Positions 7,385-15,856 are shown, numbered from the stretch's first letter. The stretch is 29,446 nt of DNA from an uncultured Oscillospiraceae bacterium (GCA_900763995.1 CAAFMK010000053.1:1-29446), one strand, 5' to 3'. The notes: a model not told the origin generated them from the sequence alone. Numbers and translations are program-made.

Positions 7385-7419
7385 GGATAAACCTCCGGAA
7401 AGTTCCATCAGAAGGGGGG

Positions 7420-8592
7420 CTAGTGGGGGATGTACAGCCAGGCCTTTTGTCCATTAGCCAGCAGAGCCGAGCCATCCTGAGCAAGGTCAACTTGTTTGGC
7501 CCCCTGTGGGTTGGACAAAGAGGCGTACGGCTTTAGCTCACGGGTATAGATATTCAACTGCCCCCCCATCAAAAGAGCGCAGTAGTTGCCAGCGGCGGAG
7601 AGATCCAAAATCTGTCCGGACAGATCCAGGGTGTGGGCGACCTGCCCCTGACTGTCAATGATAAGGGCCTGATTGGCACTGCCTGCCCGATAGCGTCCAG
7701 TGAGGAGCAGAGCAAAGCCATCACCCTCCAGGTCACAGCCCTTTAGAAAATTCTGCCCAAAGGAATAGCTGACCTGTTCATTGCCATCCCGGCTGACGAT
7801 CATAAGCTGATTTTCCCCTAAGATCCAGATATGATCCCGCTCATAGTCCAAATCAAGGGGGACAAAATTACCCAGATCTATCCGGGCGATGGGCTCTGTG
7901 TCGTTGACAGAGTAGAGGATCAGGCGGCTGTAAAAGGAGGCCCCCTCCTGATTGATGGTGACCACAGCCACCGTCCGGCAGTCTGGGGACAGGATGGCAT
8001 CCATGACAAAGGTGGAGGAGAGACTGATCTGGATGACCGGCTGATGTTCACCGTCATACACGGTCACAGTTCCCTTATACCCACTCTGTTGGGCTGTTAT
8101 TGCCAGCCAGCCGCTGTCATTGGGGCGGACACAGAGCAGATTTGTACCCTCATCCAAGCTCAGGTCGGAGTGCCCCTCCCCTTGCTCAAAGATGAAGAGA
8201 GACTGCCCGCCGGCATTATAGACGACCCCTGTGGAGCGGGAGCTGGATAGCACCGGGTTCTCCAGGGGAAGCACCTCCTCCCCATAGAGCTTGCCATTTA
8301 GGGCGTAGTATCGAGCGCCTGTGGAGGAGGAGGTGAGCAGTCCATTGCCCACATAGGCAATGGACATATCCGTGCCACCGGCGTGGGTGAAAGGGGCGGC
8401 CTCGCCAGATTCGGTGGTCTCCATGGTCCGATAGGTGAGGAAGCGTTTGAAAGCATCTATATTAAACCTGTCGCGGTAAACCACCAGGGTCAATGCCCCC
8501 AGCACCAGAGCGGAGGTGATGATCAGCACCAGAAGGCGGGTGAAAATATTCGGTTTTTTTCCCTTTTTTATGGGGGTGACCTTTCCTGTCAT
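7420..8592 (-). CDS. Membrane-anchored beta-propeller-like protein (DUF5711-like)
   Basis: This 390-residue protein has a basic N-terminus, one hydrophobic segment (about 18-39) and no cleavage site, so it should be a single-pass protein with a large extracytoplasmic domain. That domain is rich in short beta strands with repeated G/Y/D turns, such as SIAYVGNGLLTSSS and WLAITAQQSGYKG, consistent with a PQQ- or WD-like propeller. It fits the clostridial DUF5711 family, an assignment made from memory of the sequence pattern and its cvpA neighbour. Function is unknown. It starts 10 bases after truA and precedes cvpA, suggesting co-transcription. The ribosome binding site is weak (GTGAG), so translation may depend on coupling. 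Confidence 0.75.
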   Translation of the reverse strand: MTGKVTPIKKGKKPNIFTRLLVLIITSALVLGALTLVVYRDRFNIDAFKRFLTYRTMETTESGEAAPFTHAGGTDMSIAYVGNGLLTSSSTGARYYALNGKLYGEEVLPLENPVLSSSRSTGVVYNAGGQSLFIFEQGEGHSDLSLDEGTNLLCVRPNDSGWLAITAQQSGYKGTVTVYDGEHQPVIQISLSSTFVMDAILSPDCRTVAVVTINQEGASFYSRLILYSVNDTEPIARIDLGNFVPLDLDYERDHIWILGENQLMIVSRDGNEQVSYSFGQNFLKGCDLEGDGFALLLTGRYRAGSANQALIIDSQGQVAHTLDLSGQILDLSAAGNYCALLMGGQLNIYTRELKPYASLSNPQGAKQVDLAQDGSALLANGQKAWLYIPH

Positions 8593-8602
8593 AACAATCT
8601 AC

Positions 8603-9355
8603 TCACAAAATGTCCTCATCATACCAGATATTGGTCATATATAGTCCGCCCGGTGGGACGGTGGGGCCAGCCAGGGTACGGTTGCCAGAGTCCAGAATGG
8701 CTGGAATATCCTCTGGGGCAAGCTTGCCCTCGGCGGCGTAGACCACAGTGCCCACCATGGCCCTGACCATGTTGTACAAAAAGCCATTGGCACACACCTT
8801 GCACTCTATCAGATCTCCTGTGCGTGTGATGTCGAAATAGTAGATGGTGCGCACAGTTGTCCGTGTCTGTGTGCCCACGGAGCGCACGGCCCGAAAGTCG
8901 TGGGTGCCCACAAACTGGCTGGCCGCCCGCTGCATAATAGTCTCATCCAGATGTTTGGGATAAAACCAGGCTCGATCTACAAAAAATGGATTGCCCAGCC
9001 GGGAGTTATAAATGCGGTAGGTGTACTCCTTGCGCAGGCAGGAGCCAATGGCATTAAAGGAGTCCTCCACCTCGGTGGCCTTGACCACCACAATGTCGTT
9101 GGGCAGTCGGGTATTCACCGCCAATGGAATGCGGTCACAGGGGATGGAGGAGGTGGTGCGGAAATTTGCCACATAGGTCTCGGCGTGGACACCGGCATCG
9201 GTACGGCCCACACCGGTACACTTTACTGGGTGGCACACCACAGTGGCCAGAGCTTTTTCCAAAGTCTCAGCCACGGTAACATCATTTTTCTGCACCTGCC
9301 AGCCGTGGTAGGCGGTACCGTTATACATCAGTTTCAGGGCGATATTTCGCTGCAT
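8603..9355 (-). CDS. truA: tRNA pseudouridine synthase TruA
   Basis: This is a 250-residue tRNA pseudouridine(38-40) synthase, modifying the anticodon stem-loop of many tRNAs in the cytoplasm. The catalytic aspartate D53 sits in GRTDAGVHA (50-58), the family hallmark, and the N-terminal strand MYNGTAYHGWQ is typical. Length matches the family. It follows ecfT by 25 bases; the order ecfA1-ecfA2-ecfT-truA is widely conserved in Firmicutes and supports both this call and the ecf calls. The SD is modest (GGTGAT). Confidence 0.97.
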   Translation of the reverse strand: MQRNIALKLMYNGTAYHGWQVQKNDVTVAETLEKALATVVCHPVKCTGVGRTDAGVHAETYVANFRTTSSIPCDRIPLAVNTRLPNDIVVVKATEVEDSFNAIGSCLRKEYTYRIYNSRLGNPFFVDRAWFYPKHLDETIMQRAASQFVGTHDFRAVRSVGTQTRTTVRTIYYFDITRTGDLIECKVCANGFLYNMVRAMVGTVVYAAEGKLAPEDIPAILDSGNRTLAGPTVPPGGLYMTNIWYDEDIL

Positions 9356-9380
9356 AGTATCACCATTTTGCCGTTATTTA

Positions 9381-10190
9381 TTAAAATCCAAAGTGACCCA
9401 GTACCCCCACGCCCACTGTGACAGCCGCAAAGAAAAACAGAGTGAAAAAGTCTCTGCCGTGGTACTTCAGCTGGCGCAGGCGGGTGCGGCCCTCACCGCC
9501 GTGGTAACAGCGGCACTCCATCGCTGTGGCCAGCTCGTCAGCCCGGCGGAACGCGGAGATAAACAGGGGCACCAGCAGGGGGAGCAGGGCCTTGGCCCGC
9601 TGGAACAGGTTTCCGCTTTCAAAATCCGCCCCACGGGCCCGCTGGGCGGACATGATCTTGTCGGTCTCCTCAATCAGGGTGGGGATAAAGCGCAGAGCGA
9701 TGGACATCATCATGGCCAGCTCGTGGACGGGCACCTTGAGTTTTTTCAGGGGGTGGAGGAGTGCCTCCAGCCCGTCAGTGAGGAGGATGGGGGAGGTGGT
9801 GTAGGTGAGCAGGAAGGTACCTGCAATAAGCATGAGAATGCGTACCACCATAAAAAAGGCGTGGAGCACGCCCTCCATGGTAATGGTAAAGATCCAAAAT
9901 TCAGCCAGTACCTGGGTGCCGGGTGTATAAAGAAGGTTGAGAATGGCGGTAAAGATCAAAATGAGCACCACAGGCTTCATGCCACGGACAATGGATTTTA
10001 CCGGCACCCTGGACAGGCAAATGGACAAGGCCAGCACAACAAACATGACAGCATAGGTCACAAACCAGTTGGCCAGAAACAAAGCCACGATGTACAGTGT
10101 GACTGTAATCAGCTTGGTACGAGGGTCTAGACGGTGAACCAGGGAATTTCCAGGGAAATACTGCCCCAGTGTAATATCTTTTAATGCCAT
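9381..10190 (-). CDS. ecfT: ECF transporter transmembrane protein EcfT
   Basis: This 269-residue integral membrane protein is the energy-coupling-factor T component. It joins the two EcfA ATPases to exchangeable S-components that bind vitamins or metals. The N-terminal motif GQYFPGNSLVHRLDPRTKL is typical of EcfT. The two coupling-helix motifs are visible as QRARGADF and ECRCYHGGEGRT; their Ala-Arg-Gly-type cores contact the ATPases. Hydrophobic stretches fit the usual 4-8 spans. The start codon directly abuts the ecfA2 stop, with the SD inside the end of ecfA2, so translational coupling is likely. No S-component gene is in the window, which fits a group II module shared by several S-components. 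Confidence 0.95.
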   Translation of the reverse strand: MALKDITLGQYFPGNSLVHRLDPRTKLITVTLYIVALFLANWFVTYAVMFVVLALSICLSRVPVKSIVRGMKPVVLILIFTAILNLLYTPGTQVLAEFWIFTITMEGVLHAFFMVVRILMLIAGTFLLTYTTSPILLTDGLEALLHPLKKLKVPVHELAMMMSIALRFIPTLIEETDKIMSAQRARGADFESGNLFQRAKALLPLLVPLFISAFRRADELATAMECRCYHGGEGRTRLRQLKYHGRDFFTLFFFAAVTVGVGVLGHFGF

Positions 10191-11084
10191 TTATACCGCC
10201 CCCTTTCCACCACTGGTGATCCCGGCGCCGCCCTGGGCCAGCTTGGCCAGTATGGCGGCCTTGGCCTGCTCCACGGTGTATACTGAGGTGTCGATGTCCA
10301 CACCCATCCGGCTCAGACGGTGAAAGACCCGGGTGAGCTGGGGTACGCCCAGCCCCATATGTTCCAGTTCCTCCCCGTGGCGAAAGACCTCGCTTGGGGT
10401 ACCCTGAAAGGGGATGTGTCCATCATCAATGACCACCAGACGATCCACCGTCCGGGCCATGTCCTCCATGGAGTGGGAGACCAGAATGATGGTGGCGTTG
10501 TGAGCGGTGTGGTAGTCCCGGATATTGCCCAGAATGGACTCCACGCCGTCCGGGTCAAGTCCGGCGGTGGGCTCATCCAAAATGAGCACCTTGGGCTCCA
10601 TGGCAATGACTCCGGCGATGGCCACCCGGCGCTTTTGCCCCCCGGACAGCTCAAAGGGGGATTTGTCCAGCTGGTCATCCCGCAGGCCTACAAAGTAGGC
10701 AGCTGAGCGAACCCGGCGGTCGATCTCAGCCTCATCCAGCCCCATATTTTTAGGGCCGAAGGAGATGTCTTTATAGACGGTCTCCTCAAAAAGCTGATAC
10801 TCCGGGTACTGAAACACCAGCCCCACCTGAAAGCGGGTGCGGCGGGTGATAGCGGGGTCTGACCAGATGTCGGTGCCCTGAAAGAGCACCTGTCCAGCGG
10901 TGGGCTTGAGCAGTCCGTTGAGATGCTGAATGAGGGTGGACTTGCCAGAGCCAGTGTGGCCGATGATACCGAGATACTCCCCGGGGTAGGCGGCAAAGTT
11001 CACCGCATCCAGAGCGGTACGCTCAAAGGGAGTGCCAGCGGAGTAAGTATGGGTGAGGGCTTTGGTCTCAATAATAGGTTCCAT
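10191..11084 (-). CDS. ecfA2: ECF transporter ATPase EcfA2
   Basis: This 297-residue ABC ATPase has Walker A GHTGSGKST (42-50), a Q-loop in QYPEYQLFE, signature LSGGQ (147-151 region) and Walker B VLILDEP (166-172) followed by the D-loop TAGLDP. The C-terminal extension of about 60 residues is usual for ECF ATPases, and the PEYQLFEETV stretch is characteristic of the EcfA2 paralogue. It pairs with EcfA1 to drive EcfT. AAAGGA ends about ten bases upstream of the ATG. A 122-base gap separates it from ecfA1 upstream, wider than other gaps in the operon, and no promoter or hairpin was recognised there. Confidence 0.95.
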   Translation of the reverse strand: MEPIIETKALTHTYSAGTPFERTALDAVNFAAYPGEYLGIIGHTGSGKSTLIQHLNGLLKPTAGQVLFQGTDIWSDPAITRRTRFQVGLVFQYPEYQLFEETVYKDISFGPKNMGLDEAEIDRRVRSAAYFVGLRDDQLDKSPFELSGGQKRRVAIAGVIAMEPKVLILDEPTAGLDPDGVESILGNIRDYHTAHNATIILVSHSMEDMARTVDRLVVIDDGHIPFQGTPSEVFRHGEELEHMGLGVPQLTRVFHRLSRMGVDIDTSVYTVEQAKAAILAKLAQGGAGITSGGKGAV

Positions 11085-11206
11085 ATTATACCGATCCTTT
11101 GTGGTGGTACACGCCTACAAAAAAGGTCGCGTCCAAATTTGAAACAGGACATGATTCAGGGCATATTCCCCGATAGTTTAAAGTAATGGGATGCATCAAA
11201 GACAGC

Positions 11207-12049
11207 TCAGGACAGCAGGCGCTGAAGGGCCAGGGCACACTCCTCGTCGCTGAGGGCATCCAGAGGGACATTCAGCCCCTCCTGCCGCAGTTCCCACAGC
11301 AGCTGGGTGGTCTGTGGTACGGTCAGGCCCACGCTGCGCAGCTCCTCGACCCGGGAAAAGACCCCCTTGGGGGTGCCGTCCGCCACCATCTGGCCCTTGG
11401 CCATAACGATGAGCCGGTCGGCCTGGGCGGCCTCATCCATGTGGTGGGTGATAAGAACGACAGTGACCTTGTACTCCCGGTTCAGGGTTTTGATGGTGCG
11501 CAGCACATCGGCCCGTCCAATGGGGTCGAGCATGGCGGTGGGCTCGTCCAAGACGATACAGCGGGGCTGCATGGCAATGACCCCGGCAATGGCAATGCGC
11601 TGCTTCTGGCCACCGGAGAGGAGATGGGGGGCGTGCTCCCGATACTCGTACATATTGACGGCCTTGAGGGCATCGTCCACCCGCTGGCGGATCTCTGCTG
11701 GGGGAACCCCCAGATTTTCCGGGGCGAAAGCCACATCCTCCTCCACCACATTGGCCACAATCTGGTTGTCCGGATTTTGAAACACCATGCCAACGGTGTG
11801 GCGAATGTCCAGAAGCTGGCTCTCATCGGTGGTGTCGATGCCATTGACATAGACTGTCCCCCCAGTGGGGAGCAAAATGGCGTTCATATGCTTGGCCAGG
11901 GTGGACTTACCTGAGCCATTGTGACCAAGCACCGCCACAAAGGAGCCCTCCTCAATGGACAGGGTCACCCCGTTCAGCACCACTGGCGTCACCCCCTCTG
12001 GGGCGGGGTAGGAGAAGTGAAGATCTCTGGTTTCAACGATTTTATTCAT
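11207..12049 (-). CDS. ecfA1: ECF transporter ATPase EcfA1
   Basis: This 280-residue ABC ATPase has Walker A GHNGSGKST (42-50), Q-loop QNPDNQIVA, signature LSGGQ (144-148) and Walker B IVLDEP (165-170). The QNPDNQ motif and the shorter C-terminus are typical of EcfA1, the partner of EcfA2 in the heterodimeric motor of ECF importers. GAGGT lies seven bases upstream of the ATG. It starts 31 bases after the methyltransferase stop, so it is probably transcribed from the promoter at 13003-13031. Confidence 0.95.
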   Translation of the reverse strand: MNKIVETRDLHFSYPAPEGVTPVVLNGVTLSIEEGSFVAVLGHNGSGKSTLAKHMNAILLPTGGTVYVNGIDTTDESQLLDIRHTVGMVFQNPDNQIVANVVEEDVAFAPENLGVPPAEIRQRVDDALKAVNMYEYREHAPHLLSGGQKQRIAIAGVIAMQPRCIVLDEPTAMLDPIGRADVLRTIKTLNREYKVTVVLITHHMDEAAQADRLIVMAKGQMVADGTPKGVFSRVEELRSVGLTVPQTTQLLWELRQEGLNVPLDALSDEECALALQRLLS

Positions 12050-12080
12050 AATGCTACCTCATCACATCAAGATGAAAGGA

Positions 12081-12953
12081 TCACGTGGAGGGGGAGGCCA
12101 CCCAGCGCCCAGTGGCACCGCAGGGGAGCACCAGGCCGCTCTGGGTCACAGGCAGCCCCAGCTCATCGCTGACAGTGTGGCCGCCAAAGCGCTTGGAAAT
12201 GATGCTCTTCAGAATATAGGTCACCACACTGGGGGCAAGCCCCGTGGTGTAGGAGTTCAAAATCAGGAACAGGGGGTCATCAGACAAAACCCCGGACACA
12301 AGCTCCACAAAGGGGTAGAGGTTCTCCTCCAGCTTCCATACCTCACCTGTGGGCCCCCGGCCATAGCTGGGGGGGTCCATAATGATGGCGTCATACCGCC
12401 GTCCACGACGGATCTCCCGCTCCACAAACTTGGCACAGTCGTCCACGATCCAGCGGATGGGGGCATCTTCCAGATGGGAGGAGCGGGCGTTCTCTCTGGC
12501 CCACTGAACCATACCCTTGGCGGCATCTACATGGCACACACTGGCCCCGGCAGCGGCACAGGCAATGGTGGCCCCGCCTGTATAGGCAAAGAGGTTGAGT
12601 ACACGGATGGGCCGTCCAGCAGCGCGGATCTGCTCCTGGGCAAAGTCCCAGTTGGCGGCCTGCTCAGGAAACAGACCTGTATGTTTAAAGTTCATGGGTT
12701 TGATATTAAAGGTCAATGAGCCATAGGACACTGTCCAGCGCTCAGGCATGGATTTATTCTGCCACTGTCCGCCCCCGGTGGAGGAGCGGGTATATCGGCC
12801 GGCGTTATGCTTCCAGCCTGTGTGCATTCTTGGCGTATTCCAAATAGCCTGTGGATCGGGTCGAACCAGCAGCTGGTCTCCCCAGCGCTCCAGCTTTTCC
12901 CCACGGCCACAGTCGATCAGCTCATAATCCTTCCAGTTGTCAGAACACCACAT
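12081..12953 (-). CDS. Class I SAM-dependent methyltransferase (RlmI-like)
   Basis: This 290-residue protein has a Rossmann-type methyltransferase core: SAM-binding motif I LNLFAYTGG (119-127), an acidic ribose-binding position in HVDAAKG (141-147), and catalytic motif IV DPPSYGRGP (193-201). FPEQAANW (95-102) and the motif IV sequence place it with the Methyltrans_SAM/RlmI-YccW group of rRNA cytosine-C5 or guanine methyltransferases. It lacks the N-terminal PUA domain of RlmI, so the exact target is unknown. It is the first gene behind a good promoter and is followed by the ecf genes. The SD is GGGGG-like about nine bases from the ATG. Confidence 0.85.
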   Translation of the reverse strand: MWCSDNWKDYELIDCGRGEKLERWGDQLLVRPDPQAIWNTPRMHTGWKHNAGRYTRSSTGGGQWQNKSMPERWTVSYGSLTFNIKPMNFKHTGLFPEQAANWDFAQEQIRAAGRPIRVLNLFAYTGGATIACAAAGASVCHVDAAKGMVQWARENARSSHLEDAPIRWIVDDCAKFVEREIRRGRRYDAIIMDPPSYGRGPTGEVWKLEENLYPFVELVSGVLSDDPLFLILNSYTTGLAPSVVTYILKSIISKRFGGHTVSDELGLPVTQSGLVLPCGATGRWVASPST

Positions 12954-13002
12954 GGACGACTTGCCCCCTGTCAGTTGAAAAATAGGCCTACAAAACTAAG
13001 TC

Positions 13003-13031
13003 AGTATACCATCCTATGCTTTTTCCGTCAA
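13003..13031 (-). promoter_or_regulatory. Promoter of the methyltransferase-ecf-truA-cvpA operon
   Basis: On the minus strand TTGACG (13026-13031) and TATACT (13003-13008) are separated by 17 bases. The predicted start is near 12996, about 43 bases before the methyltransferase ATG. Gaps in the downstream run of seven genes are at most 122 bases and no terminator was seen within it. Confidence 0.8.
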
Positions 13032-13080
13032 TGAGAACGGAGGAAAAACACTGGATTTTCCGGGATGGAGGGGGATAAGA

Positions 13081-13109
13081 TTGTAATGGGGGAGGAAGTG
13101 TGGTAAGAT
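13081..13109 (+). promoter_or_regulatory. Promoter of the DivIVA-like gene
   Basis: TTGTAA (13081-13086) and TAAGAT (13104-13109) are spaced by 17 bases, divergent from the methyltransferase promoter. A perfect 7-bp hairpin, CAGCCCA/TGGGCTG (13130-13147, loop TCAC), lies in the short leader immediately upstream of the GGAGAGG ribosome binding site. Confidence 0.6.
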
Positions 13110-13165
13110 ACTGATAACATCATAAATATCAGCCCATCACTGGGCTGTGGAGAGGTGTGTTGTAA

Positions 13166-13882
13166 ATGGATCATCCCTTTCGTACCTCCGCCCTGGGCGG
13201 GTTCCATCGACAGGATGTTCTGGACTATGTGGAGGAGCAGTCCCGCAAGGCGTCCCAACAGCAGGAGCAGTCCCAGCAGCAGCTGGATGAGGCCAAAGAA
13301 CAGCGGGAGCGCCTGGAGCAAGAGCTGGAGGAGCTGCGCCGTGAGCATGAGGTGGTTCAGCGGGAGCTGGAGGCCGTGGGTCAGGAGCGGGATGGATTGC
13401 GTGAGCGGCTGGAGCAGGCCGAGAGAGAACTTTCTGCCAGCCGCACCCGGGAGGGTGAGAGTGCACAGATGCTGGAGCAGATGAGAGGGGAGCGGGATGC
13501 CATTCAGGCAAAACTGGAGGAGATCACCCCCGATGCCCAGGCCTATGTCCAGCTGAAAGACCGAACCGCCGGGGTGGAGCTGGACGCCCATTGCCGGGCC
13601 CAGGCCATTCAGCAGCAGGCCGAGCAGGAGGCAAACCGTCTGCGTAAGCAGGTGGATCAGTGGCTTCAGGGGGTGGAGGAGCGGTACTGTGCTCTGTGCA
13701 GTCAGGTGGAGTCCACCGCCTCCCATGCGGCCCAGCAGCTTCAGCAGGCCCACAGATGTTTGGAGCAGCTCAGTGAGATGATGGGGGAACAGGATCAGGT
13801 TCTGGATGAATTCAGACAGGTCTGTGCCGTGACACAGCAGCCCAGGATTGAGGCTCCGATGCCCATTCCCGAGTCAGAATAA
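13166..13882 (+). CDS. DivIVA-like coiled-coil protein
   Basis: This 238-residue cytoplasmic protein is almost entirely coiled coil. The N-terminus FRTSALGGFHRQDVLDYVEE (about 5-24) resembles the DivIVA/GpsB membrane-targeting module, in which a short motif with GGF/RGY precedes a hydrophobic-acidic helix. Residues about 24-120 are a highly charged E/Q/R heptad-repeat coil, and a second Q/E-rich helical region covers about 140-225. DivIVA proteins sense membrane curvature and recruit division, wall or sporulation factors; that role is inferred here. The Cys residues C184 and C187 region (RYCALCSQ) is unusual for a coil. It is transcribed alone from its own promoter, and a strong hairpin follows. 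It could be a Clostridia-specific hypothetical family rather than true DivIVA. Confidence 0.7.
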   Translation: MDHPFRTSALGGFHRQDVLDYVEEQSRKASQQQEQSQQQLDEAKEQRERLEQELEELRREHEVVQRELEAVGQERDGLRERLEQAERELSASRTREGESAQMLEQMRGERDAIQAKLEEITPDAQAYVQLKDRTAGVELDAHCRAQAIQQQAEQEANRLRKQVDQWLQGVEERYCALCSQVESTASHAAQQLQQAHRCLEQLSEMMGEQDQVLDEFRQVCAVTQQPRIEAPMPIPESE

Positions 13883-13889
13883 AGCCAAG

Positions 13890-13936
13890 AAAGAACACCG
13901 CACAGCGCCAATAGGCAACGCTGTGCGGTGTTCTTT
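13890..13936. terminator. Long hairpin between convergent genes, probable terminator
   Basis: An 18-bp perfect inverted repeat, whose arms are 13890-13907 and 13919-13936 with an 11-base loop, lies 7 bases after the DivIVA-like stop and before the convergent tmk gene. T residues are only few (TTCTTT at its right end), but the length and position fit a bidirectional terminator. Confidence 0.8.
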
Positions 13937-14013
13937 GCGCTATAAATCCAGAAGAAATCGATAAGGATATGGATTATATTCTAAAGAAATTACAAAATAG
14001 AATCAGGATTACC

Positions 14014-14643
14014 TTACAGATACCGGGAAACCTGAGTCCAGATAGCCTGGTGCAAGTCCTCCACAGATTGATCCCCAGGGATGATGATCACCTGTTCCCG
14101 CCCCTGTTCCAGAGCAAAAGCCCGGTGGTACTGTTCATAGGTGCGCTCCAGCCGCTCTCTGGTCTCAAAGAGCTCTGTGCTGCTGCGGTTTTGCCTGATG
14201 CGATCCATGGCCAGTTCGGGGCTGACATCCAGAAAGATGGTGGCAGTGGGGCGCAGGATCTGGGCACAGGGCCGGTTGGCCTCCACCACCCACTCCAGCG
14301 GCAAGTCTACACTCTGATAGGCGTAGGAGGAGAAGTAGTACCGGTCAGACAGCGCCACAAGCCCCTGCTCCACAGCCCGGCACAGGCCAGTCTCCGGCTG
14401 GAGGAGATGATCCAGCCGGTCGGCCACAAAGAGGGGGGCCACCACCCGGCTGTCACACACGACCTGTCCAGTGAGCACCTGGCGCAGCAGCTTGCCAATG
14501 GGGCCGGAGGTGGGCTCACAGGTCTGCATACAGGGGCGGCCCTCCAGCTCCAGCCGCTGGGCCAGCAGGGCCAGCTGAGTGGACTTTCCACTGCCGTCAA
14601 TTCCCTCCAGGGCAAAAAACAGCCCCTTGTTCTGATTGTTCAA
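14014..14643 (-). CDS. tmk: Thymidylate kinase
   Basis: This is dTMP kinase, phosphorylating dTMP to dTDP for DNA synthesis. The P-loop EGIDGSGKST is near residue 13-22, DRYYFSS and the EPT motif bind the nucleotide, and the flexible LID segment carries RQNRSS. Length (209 residues) is normal. The start is debatable: GGGAGGA (14650-14656) abuts an ATG at 14649 with no usable spacing and lies seven bases before TTG 14643, so TTG 14643 is preferred; ATG 14649 and an upstream TTG at 14658 add two or five residues. It is the last gene of the run starting at 20271 and follows the AlaX-like gene closely. The DNA hairpin at 13890-13936 ends the unit. Confidence 0.94.
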   Translation of the reverse strand: MNNQNKGLFFALEGIDGSGKSTQLALLAQRLELEGRPCMQTCEPTSGPIGKLLRQVLTGQVVCDSRVVAPLFVADRLDHLLQPETGLCRAVEQGLVALSDRYYFSSYAYQSVDLPLEWVVEANRPCAQILRPTATIFLDVSPELAMDRIRQNRSSTELFETRERLERTYEQYHRAFALEQGREQVIIIPGDQSVEDLHQAIWTQVSRYL

Positions 14644-14670
14644 ATTCATTCCTCCCAAAAGTCCAGGGGG

Positions 14671-15834
14671 TCATCCGCAGGATGCGGAGCCATGTTGGGC
14701 AAGGAAGGTGCGGATGTCCTCTGCGCCAGCCTGAACAGAGCCCTGTACAAAGTCTGGCTTGCCGCCGCCCCGGCCATGGAGCGCCTGATTTAATTCCTTG
14801 ACCAGTGCCCGCAGATCCCCACCTCGGTTACCAATGGCATATTTATATCCTGTGTCATCACTGCCCGAGAAGCAGGCGCAGCGGCCCGTACAGCCATCCA
14901 GTACACGGTCACACAGCCGACGCAGGCCATCTGGGGACAGATCTTCCTCGAATAAAATCACATCCCCGGCCCCGGCAAAGCTCTGGGCAATGGCGGCAAA
15001 GTGGGCATCTTCCAGCTTGGCCAGTCTGGCTTTCAAGGTGTTATTTTCCTCCAGCAGCCGCTGGGTGGCGGCCCCAGTCCCAAAGACCTTGGCAGACAGA
15101 AGATGGGAGACCTGGGTATTTTGCCCGATGATCTCGTTGAGATAGGTCAGTGCCCGACCGCCGCACACCAGTTCAATGCGTACGCCCTCCCGGAATTTCT
15201 GCACAGTGAGCAGCTTGACCAGTCCAATTTGTCCAGAGGAGCGCACATGGGTGCCGCAGCAGGCACAGCAGTCAGCCCCGGGGAAGGAGACGATGCGCAC
15301 CTGCCCGGACAGCTCCTTTTTGCTGCGGTAGTCCAGCTCCTCCAGCTCCTGAGGGGTGGGGTAGGTGACCACCACGGGATGATCCTCCCAGATGTAGCGG
15401 TTGACCTCCTCCTCCAGCTCAGACAGCTGCTTTTCATCCAGCACCACATTGAGGTCAATGGTGATGAGGGTGGAGCCCATATGGAACCCCACATTGTCGC
15501 AGCCCCACCGGGCGTGGGCCAGACCAGAGACGATATGCTCTCCGGAGTGCTGCTGCATCAGATCAAAGCGCCGCCCCCAGTCGATCTGTCCGTGGACGGT
15601 ACTGCCCACAGTCAGGGGGCCGTCACAGGTGTGGACTACAAGGCCCTGACGGGTGTGGACTTCCAGCACCTGCTGGCCGCCCAGCACCCCGGTATCAAAG
15701 GGCTGTCCGCCCCCCTCGGGGTAGAAGGCGGTTTGGTTCAGTACGACATCATAGCCCTTTTCCACCTGTGTACAGGACACTACCACACCGTCAAACTCTG
15801 TGAGAAAGGGATCGTTTTCATATAATTTTTCCAT
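14671..15834 (-). CDS. AlaX-type alanyl-tRNA editing protein (long form)
   Basis: This 387-residue free-standing editing protein resembles the editing and C-terminal parts of alanyl-tRNA synthetase. It should hydrolyse mischarged Ser- or Gly-tRNA(Ala). The zinc site is complete: H96-x3-H100 in QQHSGEH and C192-x3-H196 in CCGTH. The N-terminal strand with NQTAFYPEGGGQ (33-44) is typical. A linker coil (about 265-285) leads to a DHHA1-like C-terminal domain with GNRGGDLRALVKELN and HGRGGGKPDFVQGS, so it is the long AlaX form. No class II aminoacylation domain is present. ATG 15834 has GGTGA upstream; an in-frame GTG at 15846 is a less likely alternative. It sits 22 bases after gpsA and shortly before tmk. 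Confidence 0.9.
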   Translation of the reverse strand: MEKLYENDPFLTEFDGVVVSCTQVEKGYDVVLNQTAFYPEGGGQPFDTGVLGGQQVLEVHTRQGLVVHTCDGPLTVGSTVHGQIDWGRRFDLMQQHSGEHIVSGLAHARWGCDNVGFHMGSTLITIDLNVVLDEKQLSELEEEVNRYIWEDHPVVVTYPTPQELEELDYRSKKELSGQVRIVSFPGADCCACCGTHVRSSGQIGLVKLLTVQKFREGVRIELVCGGRALTYLNEIIGQNTQVSHLLSAKVFGTGAATQRLLEENNTLKARLAKLEDAHFAAIAQSFAGAGDVILFEEDLSPDGLRRLCDRVLDGCTGRCACFSGSDDTGYKYAIGNRGGDLRALVKELNQALHGRGGGKPDFVQGSVQAGAEDIRTFLAQHGSASCG

Positions 15835-15856
15835 TTCGATCACCACAAAATAGAGA

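Noticed and set aside
11085..11095. TATAAT immediately before the ecfA2 start
   Set aside because: It overlaps the region between SD and start codon, and no -35 lies at 16-18 bases, so a promoter there is unlikely.
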